Shown here: positions 26,173-35,417 of the stretch, piece after piece
Layout of the letters: each line of letters opens with the position of its first letter
Numbering within the stretch: position 1 is the stretch's first letter
Source: Marinoscillum pacificum
GTDB taxonomy: Bacteria; Bacteroidota; Bacteroidia; Cytophagales; Cyclobacteriaceae
Assembly: GCF_024714495.1 (NCBI RefSeq)
Contig: NZ_JAMZMJ010000004.1
Location: forward strand, 310,001 to 374,000
Direction of reading: 5' to 3'
DNA: 64,000 bases
Made by a program: the position numbers and the translations under genes
Notes under the pieces: model-generated
What the model was told of the DNA's origin: nothing
Databases searched by the model: none
The model's input: the letters and a program-made list of their open reading frames with translations, nothing else

Positions 26173-29100
26173 TCAAGCGGTAGTTTAATAGTAATGCTAG
26201 TACCTATTCCAGGTGTACTGTCTATGTTAATCTCACCTTTGTTCAAAAGCACAAAATCATGAGCCAGTTTCAAGCCTAAACCAGTGCCTTTTTCACCTTT
26301 GGTTCCTGTGGTTTGTTTTTTTTCTGTGATTTCGAAAATAGTTTCAAGTTTATCCTCCGTGATCCCGATTCCTGAATCTTTCACCTTTACATAGACGAAT
26401 TGTTCTTCAGCCGATGTTTGTACGGATACAGAGCCACCTTCGTAAGTAAATTTGAGTGCATTACTGATGAGGTTTCTAAGGACGATTTCCATACTTCCTT
26501 TGTCAATGTTCACCTGAAGGTCTTCCGAAATTGAGGCATTGTAAATCAGATCAATGTTCTTATCAATGGCCTGTGGTTGATATAATTCAACAATGTTTTC
26601 TACAATCTCATCAAGGTATTGAGATTCCAAAACCACTTTTTTACTATTAGAGTCTATCAACCCCCAGTCGAGCACATTGTCCAGCAATTCATTAAAGTTA
26701 TGATACAAGTTATCAAATTCAGAAAAAGCCTTACTCGTCTCTTCATCTTTAATAGCCAGCTTTCGCTTGATATTAAACACTGTAGCAAATAGTTTGGTGA
26801 GCGGTGAGCGAAGATCATGTCCTACTACCGAGTAAAATTTGCTCTTCAGGTCATTGAGCTTTTCTAATTCAAAAGCCTGAATCTCTATTTCTTCTTTTTG
26901 TTTCTTGAGATCAGCCGTACGACTGGCTACCGTATCTTCAAGCATCTTTTTCTGACGTAAGAGGCTTTGAGTACGCCAATAAGTGTAACTGTATCCAATT
27001 AAAATGATCAACGCTACATACAAGGAATAAGCCCACCAGGTTTGATACCAGGGTGGAAGTATGGAAAATTGTAGTGTAGCCTCTTCACTCCATAGTTGAC
27101 TTTTGCCTCTTGCTCGTACTCTAAAAGTATAATCCCCGGGTGGTATATTTCGATAGTCGACTTTGGAATCGACAATAGGGCTACTCCATTCATTTTCGAA
27201 TCCATCCAGAACAAAACTATATTCAAGGTCGAAAGGAGATTGCCAATCTATAGCGGTAAAATGGAATGTCAAGTGATTGTTTTCGGCAGTTAACTCCGCA
27301 TTAATTGGGTAGTTTTCAAACCGCTGAACACTGTCATAATGAATCCCAATGTCTTCATTTTTTTCTGACTTTTGATAATCAATCATCTTTCCGTTAATAT
27401 CCAACTGTCGTAAGAATACATTGGGTATATGCTGTGGCTTTTGATGAGTGTTTAGGTCAACCATTGTTAGGCTCTTACCACTACCCAGCCACAGCTGGTT
27501 TTTGTGATCCAGACAAATACTATTGGTTAGAAAATCAATTCCTTTAAGGCCATCCCCTTGTTGATAATAAATGATTTTGTACATCCCATCTGGGGACTTT
27601 GGAATAAACTCATTCAGTCCTTTTTCTGAGGTTGCCCAGATATGGTGGTTATGATCTTCCACAATAGACCAGTTGACATCTGAAGACAGGCCCTCCGAAG
27701 TAGTATACTGTATAAACTCTATTCCATCAAACCGAAACACTCCACTTCCTCGTGTTGCAATCCAAATGTTACCGCTATGATCCAATGTTAAATCAATAAT
27801 ATCACCAACATCAAAGCCTTCGTTGGCACTATATCTCGTGAAAACCTCTCCATTAAATTTGGTAAGGCCATTATCTGTCCCAAACCACAAATCACCTTTC
27901 TTGTCCTGAATTATAGCATTGACAATATCATCACTCAGTCCGTCCTCGGTAGTAAACTGAAGAAACCGCTCGCCATCAAACCACAAAACTCCCGCTCCAT
28001 CGGTACCTAACCAGAGACCTCCATGTTCATCTTCTTGAATAGCTTGTATGCTATTACTTGGGAGTCCATGACTTTCATTGTAATTAACAAAGTTCTCGCC
28101 ATCGAACTTGCTTAATCCACTGAAACTAGTTCCAAACCACAGATTGCCATGGCTATCCTCAATAATAGAAGCTATAGAATTACCCGCCAACCCATCTTTT
28201 TCTGTGAAGTGAATCAAAAGTTGACCATCATATTTATTAACCCCTCCACCGTCTGTACCAAACCATAGATTCCCATGGCGGTCTTCAGCAATGGCATATA
28301 CATAGCTATTGGATAACCCTTCCTCTTCACTAAGATGAGAAAAACTGTTAGGAGCCAAAACACTTACTCCTCCGCCATTGGTGCCAAACCAAAGCTTACC
28401 ACTGTTATCCACAAAAGAGGCATAAACATCTGCATACAAACCTTCTCTTTCCTGATAGGTAATAAAACGATCACCTGTATATTGATTAGCACCGCCTCCA
28501 TCTGTATTGAACCACAGCACTCCATTATCATCTTCTACAATCGATCTTACCACATCATGACTTAGTCCTTCTTGGGTAGTGTATTGCACAAAAGACTCAC
28601 CATCAAACCTATTGACTCCACCACCGTCCGTTCCAAACCATAAATTGCCGTTACTATCTTCAAAAATCGAGATCACCGAGCGGTGACTTAGCCCATTATT
28701 GACGGTGTACTGTTCAAACAATGTACCATCAAAACTGATCACCCCATTTTCTGTCCCCAACCATATGACACCATTGCGGTCTTCTAATAGAGCATTGACT
28801 GTTTCATCCAATAACCCTTCATTTGAGGTATAGTGCATAAAGGAACTCCCATCATATTTAGTCAGTCCTGCTAAACTTCCAAACCAGATATTCCCCTGAC
28901 TATCTTCGGTTATTGACTTAATCTCATCATTGAGCAAACCTGTTTCTTCGCTGTATCGAATAAATCGCTTGCCATCATACTTGATAATTCCTCCAAAAGT
29001 CCCAAACCAAAGGGTACCGTCAGAGGCCAGTAAAGAACACCATACGGTTAAAAAACCATCTTTCTGCGTATAGTGCGTAAAATTGACTCCATCATACCTA

Positions 29101-29696
29101 CTTACTCCTTCCAGGTGACCAAACCACAACGCACCATCTTTGTCTTCTATTATCGACAAAACATAAGAAGATGCCATTCCCTGATCTACATCTAAATACT
29201 GAATGTTACTAGTGGAACGATCTTTAAACCTTGGTCTAGAGCCAGGAGTACTTGGCATTGGAGGGAAATCCATATCAGCACCAACTAAAAGCATCCAGGA
29301 TCCTGTGGGTATTGTATCTCCAAGAGAGTTGATCACAAAATGAGTAGCAGGGTCTTCTACCGCCGTAATAAATGTGGATTTAAGCAGTGAATCACTATCT
29401 ATGATATGACGTGTAAGATGCTCTGGTATCTTATGAATATTGGGGTGAGCCTCTTTCTTACTTGACTCCTGCGGGGTTTGAATGCTATTGACTTTTGGAC
29501 TGGAAAGAACAGTACCGATGGGCTCTTTGCTAAGACTATCTTGCCTTGGGACTATAGAGAACCGATTTGGATATGGGTACTCCATATTTTCAGCAGGGAA
29601 GTCCACTGCCTTTTTCTGTTGACATGAACCAGCCAATAATAGTGCTAACAGGCCATTAATGAGAATAATATACAATGCCGACTGACTTATGCGCAA
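26169..29696 (-). CDS. Propeller-type histidine kinase (two-component regulator propellers, Y_Y_Y, HisKA, HATPase)
   Basis: The protein has 1175 residues. A lipoprotein-like signal (LLALLLAGSC, Cys25) is followed by about 14 propeller repeats of roughly 42 residues (SIFEDSNGNLWFGTDGGGVN type), enough for two seven-bladed propellers. Next come a Y_Y_Y domain (about 815-880), a transmembrane helix (about 886-908), a coiled coil, a HisKA domain with FYSVVGHDLRSPLTKL (His about 960) and HATPase_c ending with GTGLGLKLAHDFV. It lacks the receiver and AraC domains of classical hybrid HTCS proteins, so it must use a separate regulator, most simply the convergent LytTR protein. It senses an extracellular or periplasmic signal; the ligand is unknown. 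Confidence 0.9.
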   Translation of the reverse strand: MRISQSALYIILINGLLALLLAGSCQQKKAVDFPAENMEYPYPNRFSIVPRQDSLSKEPIGTVLSSPKVNSIQTPQESSKKEAHPNIHKIPEHLTRHIIDSDSLLKSTFITAVEDPATHFVINSLGDTIPTGSWMLLVGADMDFPPMPSTPGSRPRFKDRSTSNIQYLDVDQGMASSYVLSIIEDKDGALWFGHLEGVSRYDGVNFTHYTQKDGFLTVWCSLLASDGTLWFGTFGGIIKYDGKRFIRYSEETGLLNDEIKSITEDSQGNIWFGSLAGLTKYDGSSFMHYTSNEGLLDETVNALLEDRNGVIWLGTENGVISFDGTLFEQYTVNNGLSHRSVISIFEDSNGNLWFGTDGGGVNRFDGESFVQYTTQEGLSHDVVRSIVEDDNGVLWFNTDGGGANQYTGDRFITYQEREGLYADVYASFVDNSGKLWFGTNGGGVSVLAPNSFSHLSEEEGLSNSYVYAIAEDRHGNLWFGTDGGGVNKYDGQLLIHFTEKDGLAGNSIASIIEDSHGNLWFGTSFSGLSKFDGENFVNYNESHGLPSNSIQAIQEDEHGGLWLGTDGAGVLWFDGERFLQFTTEDGLSDDIVNAIIQDKKGDLWFGTDNGLTKFNGEVFTRYSANEGFDVGDIIDLTLDHSGNIWIATRGSGVFRFDGIEFIQYTTSEGLSSDVNWSIVEDHNHHIWATSEKGLNEFIPKSPDGMYKIIYYQQGDGLKGIDFLTNSICLDHKNQLWLGSGKSLTMVDLNTHQKPQHIPNVFLRQLDINGKMIDYQKSEKNEDIGIHYDSVQRFENYPINAELTAENNHLTFHFTAIDWQSPFDLEYSFVLDGFENEWSSPIVDSKVDYRNIPPGDYTFRVRARGKSQLWSEEATLQFSILPPWYQTWWAYSLYVALIILIGYSYTYWRTQSLLRQKKMLEDTVASRTADLKKQKEEIEIQAFELEKLNDLKSKFYSVVGHDLRSPLTKLFATVFNIKRKLAIKDEETSKAFSEFDNLYHNFNELLDNVLDWGLIDSNSKKVVLESQYLDEIVENIVELYQPQAIDKNIDLIYNASISEDLQVNIDKGSMEIVLRNLISNALKFTYEGGSVSVQTSAEEQFVYVKVKDSGIGITEDKLETIFEITEKKQTTGTKGEKGTGLGLKLAHDFVLLNKGEINIDSTPGIGTSITIKLPLD

Positions 29697-29881
29697 GATC
29701 GATGGTGGTTGTTGACGTGAACAAATATCTATAATTTCTCTTGTTCTTATTTAGATCAGGTCTAGTTCATTGACCATGAACAGCTGCTTGAGAATTGGTT
29801 TCAACCGATTTAGATAGTTAGTCATTATATTTACCCCGTCAAAAGACTGTTTTATAACTTTCAATATCACTTCCAACCCAC

Positions 29882-32800
29882 TTGACCCGATTGAAGTTAA
29901 TTACAGGAATTCTTCTCTGCGTTGGCCTACATTGCTCTGTCCAATCAACTCTGCAATGGAAAAAACTTCCAGAACCTTCTAAAACCAGAGCATTTGTAAG
30001 ACATGGAACCGCCAGTATTGACACCATTGCCTCTGCAAAACCTCCTACGAAAATTCAGACAGATTACCTGGGGTCACCGTTTCAGTTTAAGTGTGTAATC
30101 AAACCAAAACACATTCCCACAACCTATGAAAAGCACCCTCTTGAAAAAAGAGAACGAGTAGCCACTATTGGAGGCATGCTGTTCAAGGATCAATCTACTG
30201 CCAACATTAAGTATTTGGATAAAGCTCACGGCCTACCTAGTAATCAGGTATTAGCATTGGCCAAAGGTAGTGATGGACGCATGTATTTTGGTACAGAAGA
30301 GTCTTTAGTCATTTACAATGGTCAAGAACTAGAAATTTATAGTGGAGCTAAAGACCACCCATTCCACAACATCAGAAGCCTTTTTTTTGATCATCAGGAA
30401 CGCTTATGGATTAGTACCGATGCTTTTACTGGGTACATCCAGGATGGCCATCTATACCTTCCAGAATCTCAAATTTTTGGCCCTACTCATCTCAAAGGGT
30501 TCAATGAATGCAAAAAAACCGGAGAAGTTTTCATTTTCACTCGATACAACGGTCTTTTTGTCCTTAGAAATGACAGCCTCCTCCACTTCCGAGACCAGCT
30601 ACCAGTTTTAGCTGTAAGTGCCACCATCAGAGACTCAGAGAATCGGCTATGGTTGGTCTATAGTCACGATGGCATCTCATACATACAAAATGACAGCCTC
30701 TATCACTATGACAGACCTGGAGTTTTCAATACTCCACGGTCAGTATATGAATATGAACAGGAAATTTATTTTGGTCAGTTTACCGGGTATTTAATGAAGT
30801 TCCGCAATGATTCACTTTTTTCCGTCAAATGGGACAACACAGAGCAACATCGTATTTTCTACATAGAAGGCAACGAACATGGTTTATGGCTCGCCGATTA
30901 CAGTAAAGGAGTAGTGCTAATCAAGAATAACCAGGAAGCTTTACAAGTAACAGCACGTCAAGGATTAGTAAATAATGCATCTTATGCCATATTAAAAGAT
31001 GATTTTAACAACCTCTGGGTAGGAGATGCACTTGATGGTGTATCGCGTATAGATGAATACCTCTTTAGTAATAGCGACAAACCCATAGTTGGCTTGATAA
31101 AAAATGCCATATCGGATAGCGAAAACACCTGGTACCTGACCAATAGTGGCATATACAGAGAACACCAAGACCAACTGATTGCTTACAATGGAATCGGTAA
31201 ATATTGTCTAGATGGTCTCATAGAAAATGAAGATGATATTTGGTTATCTAATGCCGATCAAGGACTGACTCTTCTCCAGTCAAATGACATCACTTATTAT
31301 ACTATTAATGAAAACCTAAGTGAAGACTCCACCATTTACTTTATTCAAAAAGACAACTTAGGCAATATTTGGGGGCAAGATCTGGCTGATAGGTTGATTT
31401 GCTTTTCTGATGGTTACTTTCTGAACTACTCAAATACAGCAGATTTCAAAAACTACCGATTCAAATCATTGACAACTTCCGCTAGTGGGATCGTGCTTGC
31501 ACTAACAGTAGCTAATGGAGTTATTGCAATTAAAAATAATCAATACCAGCACATTAATGCCAATAACTTACTGTCAGGCAACTTGGTTGACTTTGTGTTT
31601 GAGGATTCTCAAGGTAGACAGTGGTTTTGTCAACCTGGTTTTATCGAAATGATTGATAAAACCGGTAATAAGGTAAAACTGGAAAACCCAACCCTTAAAA
31701 ATAATACAGTAAAAGACATCCTGGAAATAGGAGCCAATAGGTACTTATTGATGACAAAAAATGGTGTCATTTGGCTAGAAGGAGATCAGGATTATGAAGC
31801 TAAATTATACGGTAATGAGTATGGCATTAACGTATTGGACAATGAAAACCTAAACATTGATCATCATGGTGAAATCTTTCTCCTGGGAGGCAATCAGTTG
31901 ATGACATTTAATCCTGAATTTCGAAACCTGGAGCGCCACAACCCAAAACTTAGTCTCAATAGGCTGCTTATAAATGACAGTACCATTTCCAATCCACATG
32001 ATTTAGAAGTAGCACAACAGAACAACCTCAGATACATATTCAATGTCATCAACTGGGGTCGAAATGCTGCATTGTATTACAAACTAGAGCGCGAGGGACA
32101 ACCAAGTAGTGCCAAATGGAATACGCTTACAGGCACCAACATCCCATTTAATGAACTCACACATGGCCAATATGAACTGAGTGTATACGCCATGGATGGA
32201 AATCAACAGAGCAACATTTGGAAAACCCATTTCACCATCACACCCTATTGGTATCAAACCACCTGGTTCCTTCTATTTATTTTCTTGTCCTTCTCCGGAC
32301 TCATCATTGGGTATTTCTTATTTAAACAGCGGAAGACCATCCAAGACAAAAAGAAACTGGAAGCGCAGGTTGCGGAAAGAACCGAAGAGCTCGTATATGA
32401 AAAGGAGCGAGTATTAAGGCAGCTTGAGGAAAAGGAAGTACTTCGACAGGAAGTACACCACCGGGTAAAAAACAACTTAACATTCTTAAAGAGTTTACTC
32501 TTCTTACGATCGCGGGCATCCTCTAGTGAAGAAGTGAAAATCATACTAGATGAATGTCAGGCAAGAATTCAAACCATGGCCTTAGTCCATCAAAACTTAT
32601 ATGACGTTGATGATACTGTCGACATTAATTTCTCAAGCTTTATCAAAGAATTGTTCGTTGAGTTGCATACCCTGTTCGAAACCAACAAATCTGTTGGTAT
32701 CCAAATAGAGGCTGGCGATATCAAAATGGACATGAAGTCGTCGATTTTCATCGGTTTGATTTTCAATGAGTTGATCACCAACTCGTTCAAATATGCCTTT

Positions 32801-33022
32801 AGCTATATCGAAAAGCCCGTAATTTACGTACATGTATCAGAATCTGATTCCCAGACATTCCTCGAATATTGGGACAATGGGCAAGGACTTACTGAAGGAT
32901 TCGATATCACTAAAACGAAAGGGTTTGGCTTCAAAATAATGAATATCTTAGTGCAGCAGACAGATGCCACTTTAGAGTATAAAGGACAAAAATTCTTATT
33001 AACTATACCCAAAAACCGATGA
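29882..33022 (+). CDS. Propeller-type histidine kinase with HisKA_2 (HWE/PdtaS-like) transmitter
   Basis: The protein has 1046 residues. The N-terminal signal peptide (LKLITGILLCVGLHC) is followed by propeller repeats more diverged than in its neighbour kinase. Both share the region FKDQSTANIKYLDKAHGLPS / FKDRSTSNIQYLDVDQGM, so they are paralogues. A Y_Y_Y-like segment, a transmembrane helix (about 791-813), a coiled coil and HisKA_2 with EVHHRVKNNLTFLKSL (His 858/859) come next, then HATPase_c. The transmitter type differs from the other kinase. There is no in-frame ATG before the signal peptide; a TTG (29882 or 29891) must start it. The stop overlaps the next ATG by 4 bases, coupling it to the LytTR regulator. 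Confidence 0.88.
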   Translation: MTRLKLITGILLCVGLHCSVQSTLQWKKLPEPSKTRAFVRHGTASIDTIASAKPPTKIQTDYLGSPFQFKCVIKPKHIPTTYEKHPLEKRERVATIGGMLFKDQSTANIKYLDKAHGLPSNQVLALAKGSDGRMYFGTEESLVIYNGQELEIYSGAKDHPFHNIRSLFFDHQERLWISTDAFTGYIQDGHLYLPESQIFGPTHLKGFNECKKTGEVFIFTRYNGLFVLRNDSLLHFRDQLPVLAVSATIRDSENRLWLVYSHDGISYIQNDSLYHYDRPGVFNTPRSVYEYEQEIYFGQFTGYLMKFRNDSLFSVKWDNTEQHRIFYIEGNEHGLWLADYSKGVVLIKNNQEALQVTARQGLVNNASYAILKDDFNNLWVGDALDGVSRIDEYLFSNSDKPIVGLIKNAISDSENTWYLTNSGIYREHQDQLIAYNGIGKYCLDGLIENEDDIWLSNADQGLTLLQSNDITYYTINENLSEDSTIYFIQKDNLGNIWGQDLADRLICFSDGYFLNYSNTADFKNYRFKSLTTSASGIVLALTVANGVIAIKNNQYQHINANNLLSGNLVDFVFEDSQGRQWFCQPGFIEMIDKTGNKVKLENPTLKNNTVKDILEIGANRYLLMTKNGVIWLEGDQDYEAKLYGNEYGINVLDNENLNIDHHGEIFLLGGNQLMTFNPEFRNLERHNPKLSLNRLLINDSTISNPHDLEVAQQNNLRYIFNVINWGRNAALYYKLEREGQPSSAKWNTLTGTNIPFNELTHGQYELSVYAMDGNQQSNIWKTHFTITPYWYQTTWFLLFIFLSFSGLIIGYFLFKQRKTIQDKKKLEAQVAERTEELVYEKERVLRQLEEKEVLRQEVHHRVKNNLTFLKSLLFLRSRASSSEEVKIILDECQARIQTMALVHQNLYDVDDTVDINFSSFIKELFVELHTLFETNKSVGIQIEAGDIKMDMKSSIFIGLIFNELITNSFKYAFSYIEKPVIYVHVSESDSQTFLEYWDNGQGLTEGFDITKTKGFGFKIMNILVQQTDATLEYKGQKFLLTIPKNR

Positions 33023-33711
33023 GTTTCAATATTCTGATCGTCGAGGATGAGCTGATGATTGCAGAGATGATCAAAGAAATGCTCAGTGAATTGGATTACC
33101 AGGTGTTAGGTGTGGCCAAAAACTATAAAGAAGCTACTGCCAGCTTGGAATCTAAACGAGATGTTATTGACCTCATTGTATTAGACATAAATCTCAATGA
33201 TCATAAAAATGGAATAGATATAGGTTCTCTAATTAAAGAGAAATATCAAATTCCGTTTGTCTATTTAACGTCATATTCGGATCCACAAACTATACGTGCT
33301 GCAGCATCTACCGAACCTGCAGCATATCTATTGAAACCTTTTACTGTTGGGGATCTTCATGCCACAGTTGAAGTGATAAAAGCCAGAAAAGCTGTTTCCG
33401 CTAAATCAATTATGATCAAGGAAAACGATCTAAATGTCAAGTTAGAAGTAGCTGATATCTCTTATGTGAAATCGGACAATAACTACCTGGAAATTTTCAC
33501 ATCTCGTAAGAAGCATCTTACTCGAAATTCACTAGAGAAATTCCTGGAGGATGTTGAAGAATCCAACATTATCAGAGTGCACCGCTCATTCGCTATTAAC
33601 ATTTCCAAAATTCAAGCGGTAAATGGTCAGTATTTAATGATCGATGATCAAAAGATACCCATCTCCAGAAAGCATAAATCAGAACTGATGGATATGCTCG
33701 AACAAATCTGA
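33019..33711 (+). CDS. LytTR-family response regulator (copy 2)
   Basis: The protein has 230 residues. The receiver domain has E9/D10, phospho-acceptor D56 (LIVLDINL), Thr/Ser in YLTSY and Lys in LLKPF. The LytTR domain (about 133-230) carries VKSDNNYLEIFTSRKKHL and IIRVHRSFAINISKI, nearly the same recognition region as the regulator at 25483-26172, which predicts similar DNA targets. It is translated from the same message as the HisKA_2 kinase (ATGA overlap). The downstream 716-base gap leads to the T9SS operon and holds copy 2 of the 56-bp element. Confidence 0.92.
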   Translation: MSFNILIVEDELMIAEMIKEMLSELDYQVLGVAKNYKEATASLESKRDVIDLIVLDINLNDHKNGIDIGSLIKEKYQIPFVYLTSYSDPQTIRAAASTEPAAYLLKPFTVGDLHATVEVIKARKAVSAKSIMIKENDLNVKLEVADISYVKSDNNYLEIFTSRKKHLTRNSLEKFLEDVEESNIIRVHRSFAINISKIQAVNGQYLMIDDQKIPISRKHKSELMDMLEQI

Positions 33712-34427
33712 CCAACACCTGATAACCAACATCCCTTTTTTCCGTCCTATTTGGTTTTCAAGCAGTTGAAAAAACCAACCAACTGGCCAGCCTTAACCAA
33801 ACCGTTAGAAAGTATTCAGCAGTTATTTCTGGCGTTTTTTAAACTTTTTAGTCTGTAGAATACACTTATTCATCGAATCGCTATGTCAAACTCATACAAA
33901 ATCGTGTCGTTCACAACATTTTTTTGATTTTCAGTGACATCCGCACCAATTTTTCTCAATTAAATGCAATGCGCTTCGTCTAGTTGATAGGATTTTCAAG
34001 AAAATGGCAGTTGTCTAACACCAATCAAATCGATATGGTGATAGAAAGCTCAAATTAGAAAATCCCATTTCAACGAGAAAAAGTATGGACTGATCTAGCA
34101 AATCAATTTTGATCGGCCTTTAACCTGCATTTTAATAGATTAAATCGACCTGTACTGACCACTATTGATTGTTTAGTACTGATATAAAGTAAGACATATG
34201 ATGCCCGCAATGCACCGCCAAAGAACCACAATCAGTAGCCATTGTCTAATTAGACCTTGCGCCACACCGTATATCAACCAACATTCACCTTAGGATTCAA
34301 GTCCTAAATACAACCATCAAAACTGATAAGAATCCAGAGATAACAGTTATCAAAGGACGATTACAAAAACCTACGGATGCAAAGCATCCATCTTAAAAAT
34401 TTAATTCAAACAAGATCTTATATAAAG
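33712..34427. other. 716-base intergenic region before the T9SS surface operon
   Basis: No gene is visible here. It contains the 56-bp element (33873-33928) and, at 34290-34307, an inverted repeat TTAGGA-TTCAAG-TCCTAA, 120 bases before the start of the collar-domain gene. The region is AT-rich with several possible Bacteroidetes promoters but none clear enough to mark. Such a long leader suggests heavy regulation of the following operon. Confidence 0.6.
33873..33928 (+). promoter_or_regulatory. 56-bp element, copy 2 (upstream of the T9SS surface operon)
   Basis: This copy is identical to copy 1 (25292-25347, opposite strand) except at two positions. It points toward the collar-domain gene at 34428, 500 bases away. 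As the conservation is far above that of any flanking DNA, it should be a functional site. Likely roles are a LytTR operator with promoter (the run of T then GAT may include a TTTG -7 box) or a conserved leader. Confidence 0.8.
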
Positions 34428-35405
34428 ATGAAAAAAATCACGCTAACACTATTTGCTTTAACATTTATCTGCCAATTCGCCTTCAGTCAAATCTTAACAA
34501 AAGGCTTTTCTTTCCAAGGATATGCAATAGACGGAGATGATCGTGCTATTGCCTCCACAAACGTCACCGTAAAATTCACTGTATACAGTTCTTCTCAGAA
34601 TTATGCTGAAGAGCACGCCTTGACCACTGACCCATACGGTATATTTAGCGCTATCGTAGGCGAAGGCTCGAAACTGAGCGCTGAATCAAATCTAAATTTT
34701 GAGGAACTAAAATTTAACTATTATGACTTCAAACTAAAGGTTGAAGTAAAAAAGACATCTGGAGGAACATACGCTACCATCAGCGATAAAACCTTAAATG
34801 CAGTTCCTTATGCTCAATCTGCATCTAACGGTGTTCCGGTGGGTACCATTATGGCGTTTGCTGGACCTGCGACTAAAGTTCCAAACGGTTGGTTATTGTG
34901 CGATGGATCAACAATAAATTCCTCTACAGACATTGAATACGCACCATTGTTTGATGCAATTGGCACCGCTTGGGGAGGAACAGGAGCAGGCAGTTTCAAT
35001 ATTCCTGATCTTAGAGGACAGTTTTTAAGAGGTCTAAATGAAACCACTTCTGGCACAGATGCCAACCGTACTCTGGGTTCTTCTCAAGGAGGAGCTATCC
35101 AATCACATAGTCACACTGCATCGTCAGGCAATGCAGGTATTCATGATCATGGAATCGGAAAAACTGGAAATCAAAGGACCGGAAATGGAACAATCGGCGT
35201 AATGAGGATCGATGGAAGCTTTACAGCAAATTCTACGGATGATGATTTATCCTATGGAGCAGCCAACCTCGAAAAAATGTATGAATTCCCAACTGCAACG
35301 AATACCGCTCATGGCCAACACTCACATACTGTAACTGTGAATTCTACTGGTAGTTCTGAAACTCGTCCTGTCAACAAAGCTGTTAACTACATCATCAAAT
35401 ACTAA
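34428..35405 (+). CDS. Secreted phage-tail-collar-domain protein
   Basis: The protein has 325 residues from the ATG at 34428; the earlier ATG at 34377 would put 17 residues before a clear signal peptide (LTLFALTFICQFAFSQ). Residues about 22-130 are a beta-rich N-terminal domain. A tail-collar domain follows from about 137 (PVGTIMAFAGPATKVPNGWL, then LCDGS, FNIPDLRGQFLRG) with His-rich loops (IQSHSHTASS, HDHG, HGQHSHTV) and a closing RPVNKAVNYIIKY, as in phage short-tail-fibre tips that trimerise. It is the first gene of a tight five-gene operon with T9SS clients. It has no T9SS sorting domain of its own and probably forms a surface tip or adhesin accessory. Confidence 0.85.
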   Translation: MKKITLTLFALTFICQFAFSQILTKGFSFQGYAIDGDDRAIASTNVTVKFTVYSSSQNYAEEHALTTDPYGIFSAIVGEGSKLSAESNLNFEELKFNYYDFKLKVEVKKTSGGTYATISDKTLNAVPYAQSASNGVPVGTIMAFAGPATKVPNGWLLCDGSTINSSTDIEYAPLFDAIGTAWGGTGAGSFNIPDLRGQFLRGLNETTSGTDANRTLGSSQGGAIQSHSHTASSGNAGIHDHGIGKTGNQRTGNGTIGVMRIDGSFTANSTDDDLSYGAANLEKMYEFPTATNTAHGQHSHTVTVNSTGSSETRPVNKAVNYIIKY

Positions 35406-35417
35406 TCACTCCTGACT

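Noticed and set aside
32254-33012. Several 60-96 codon - strand ORFs inside the HisKA_2 kinase gene
   Set aside because: They are shadows of the coding strand with no independent support.
34377-34427. Upstream ATG as start of the collar-domain gene
   Set aside because: It would place 17 residues before an otherwise clean signal peptide; the ATG at 34428 is preferred.
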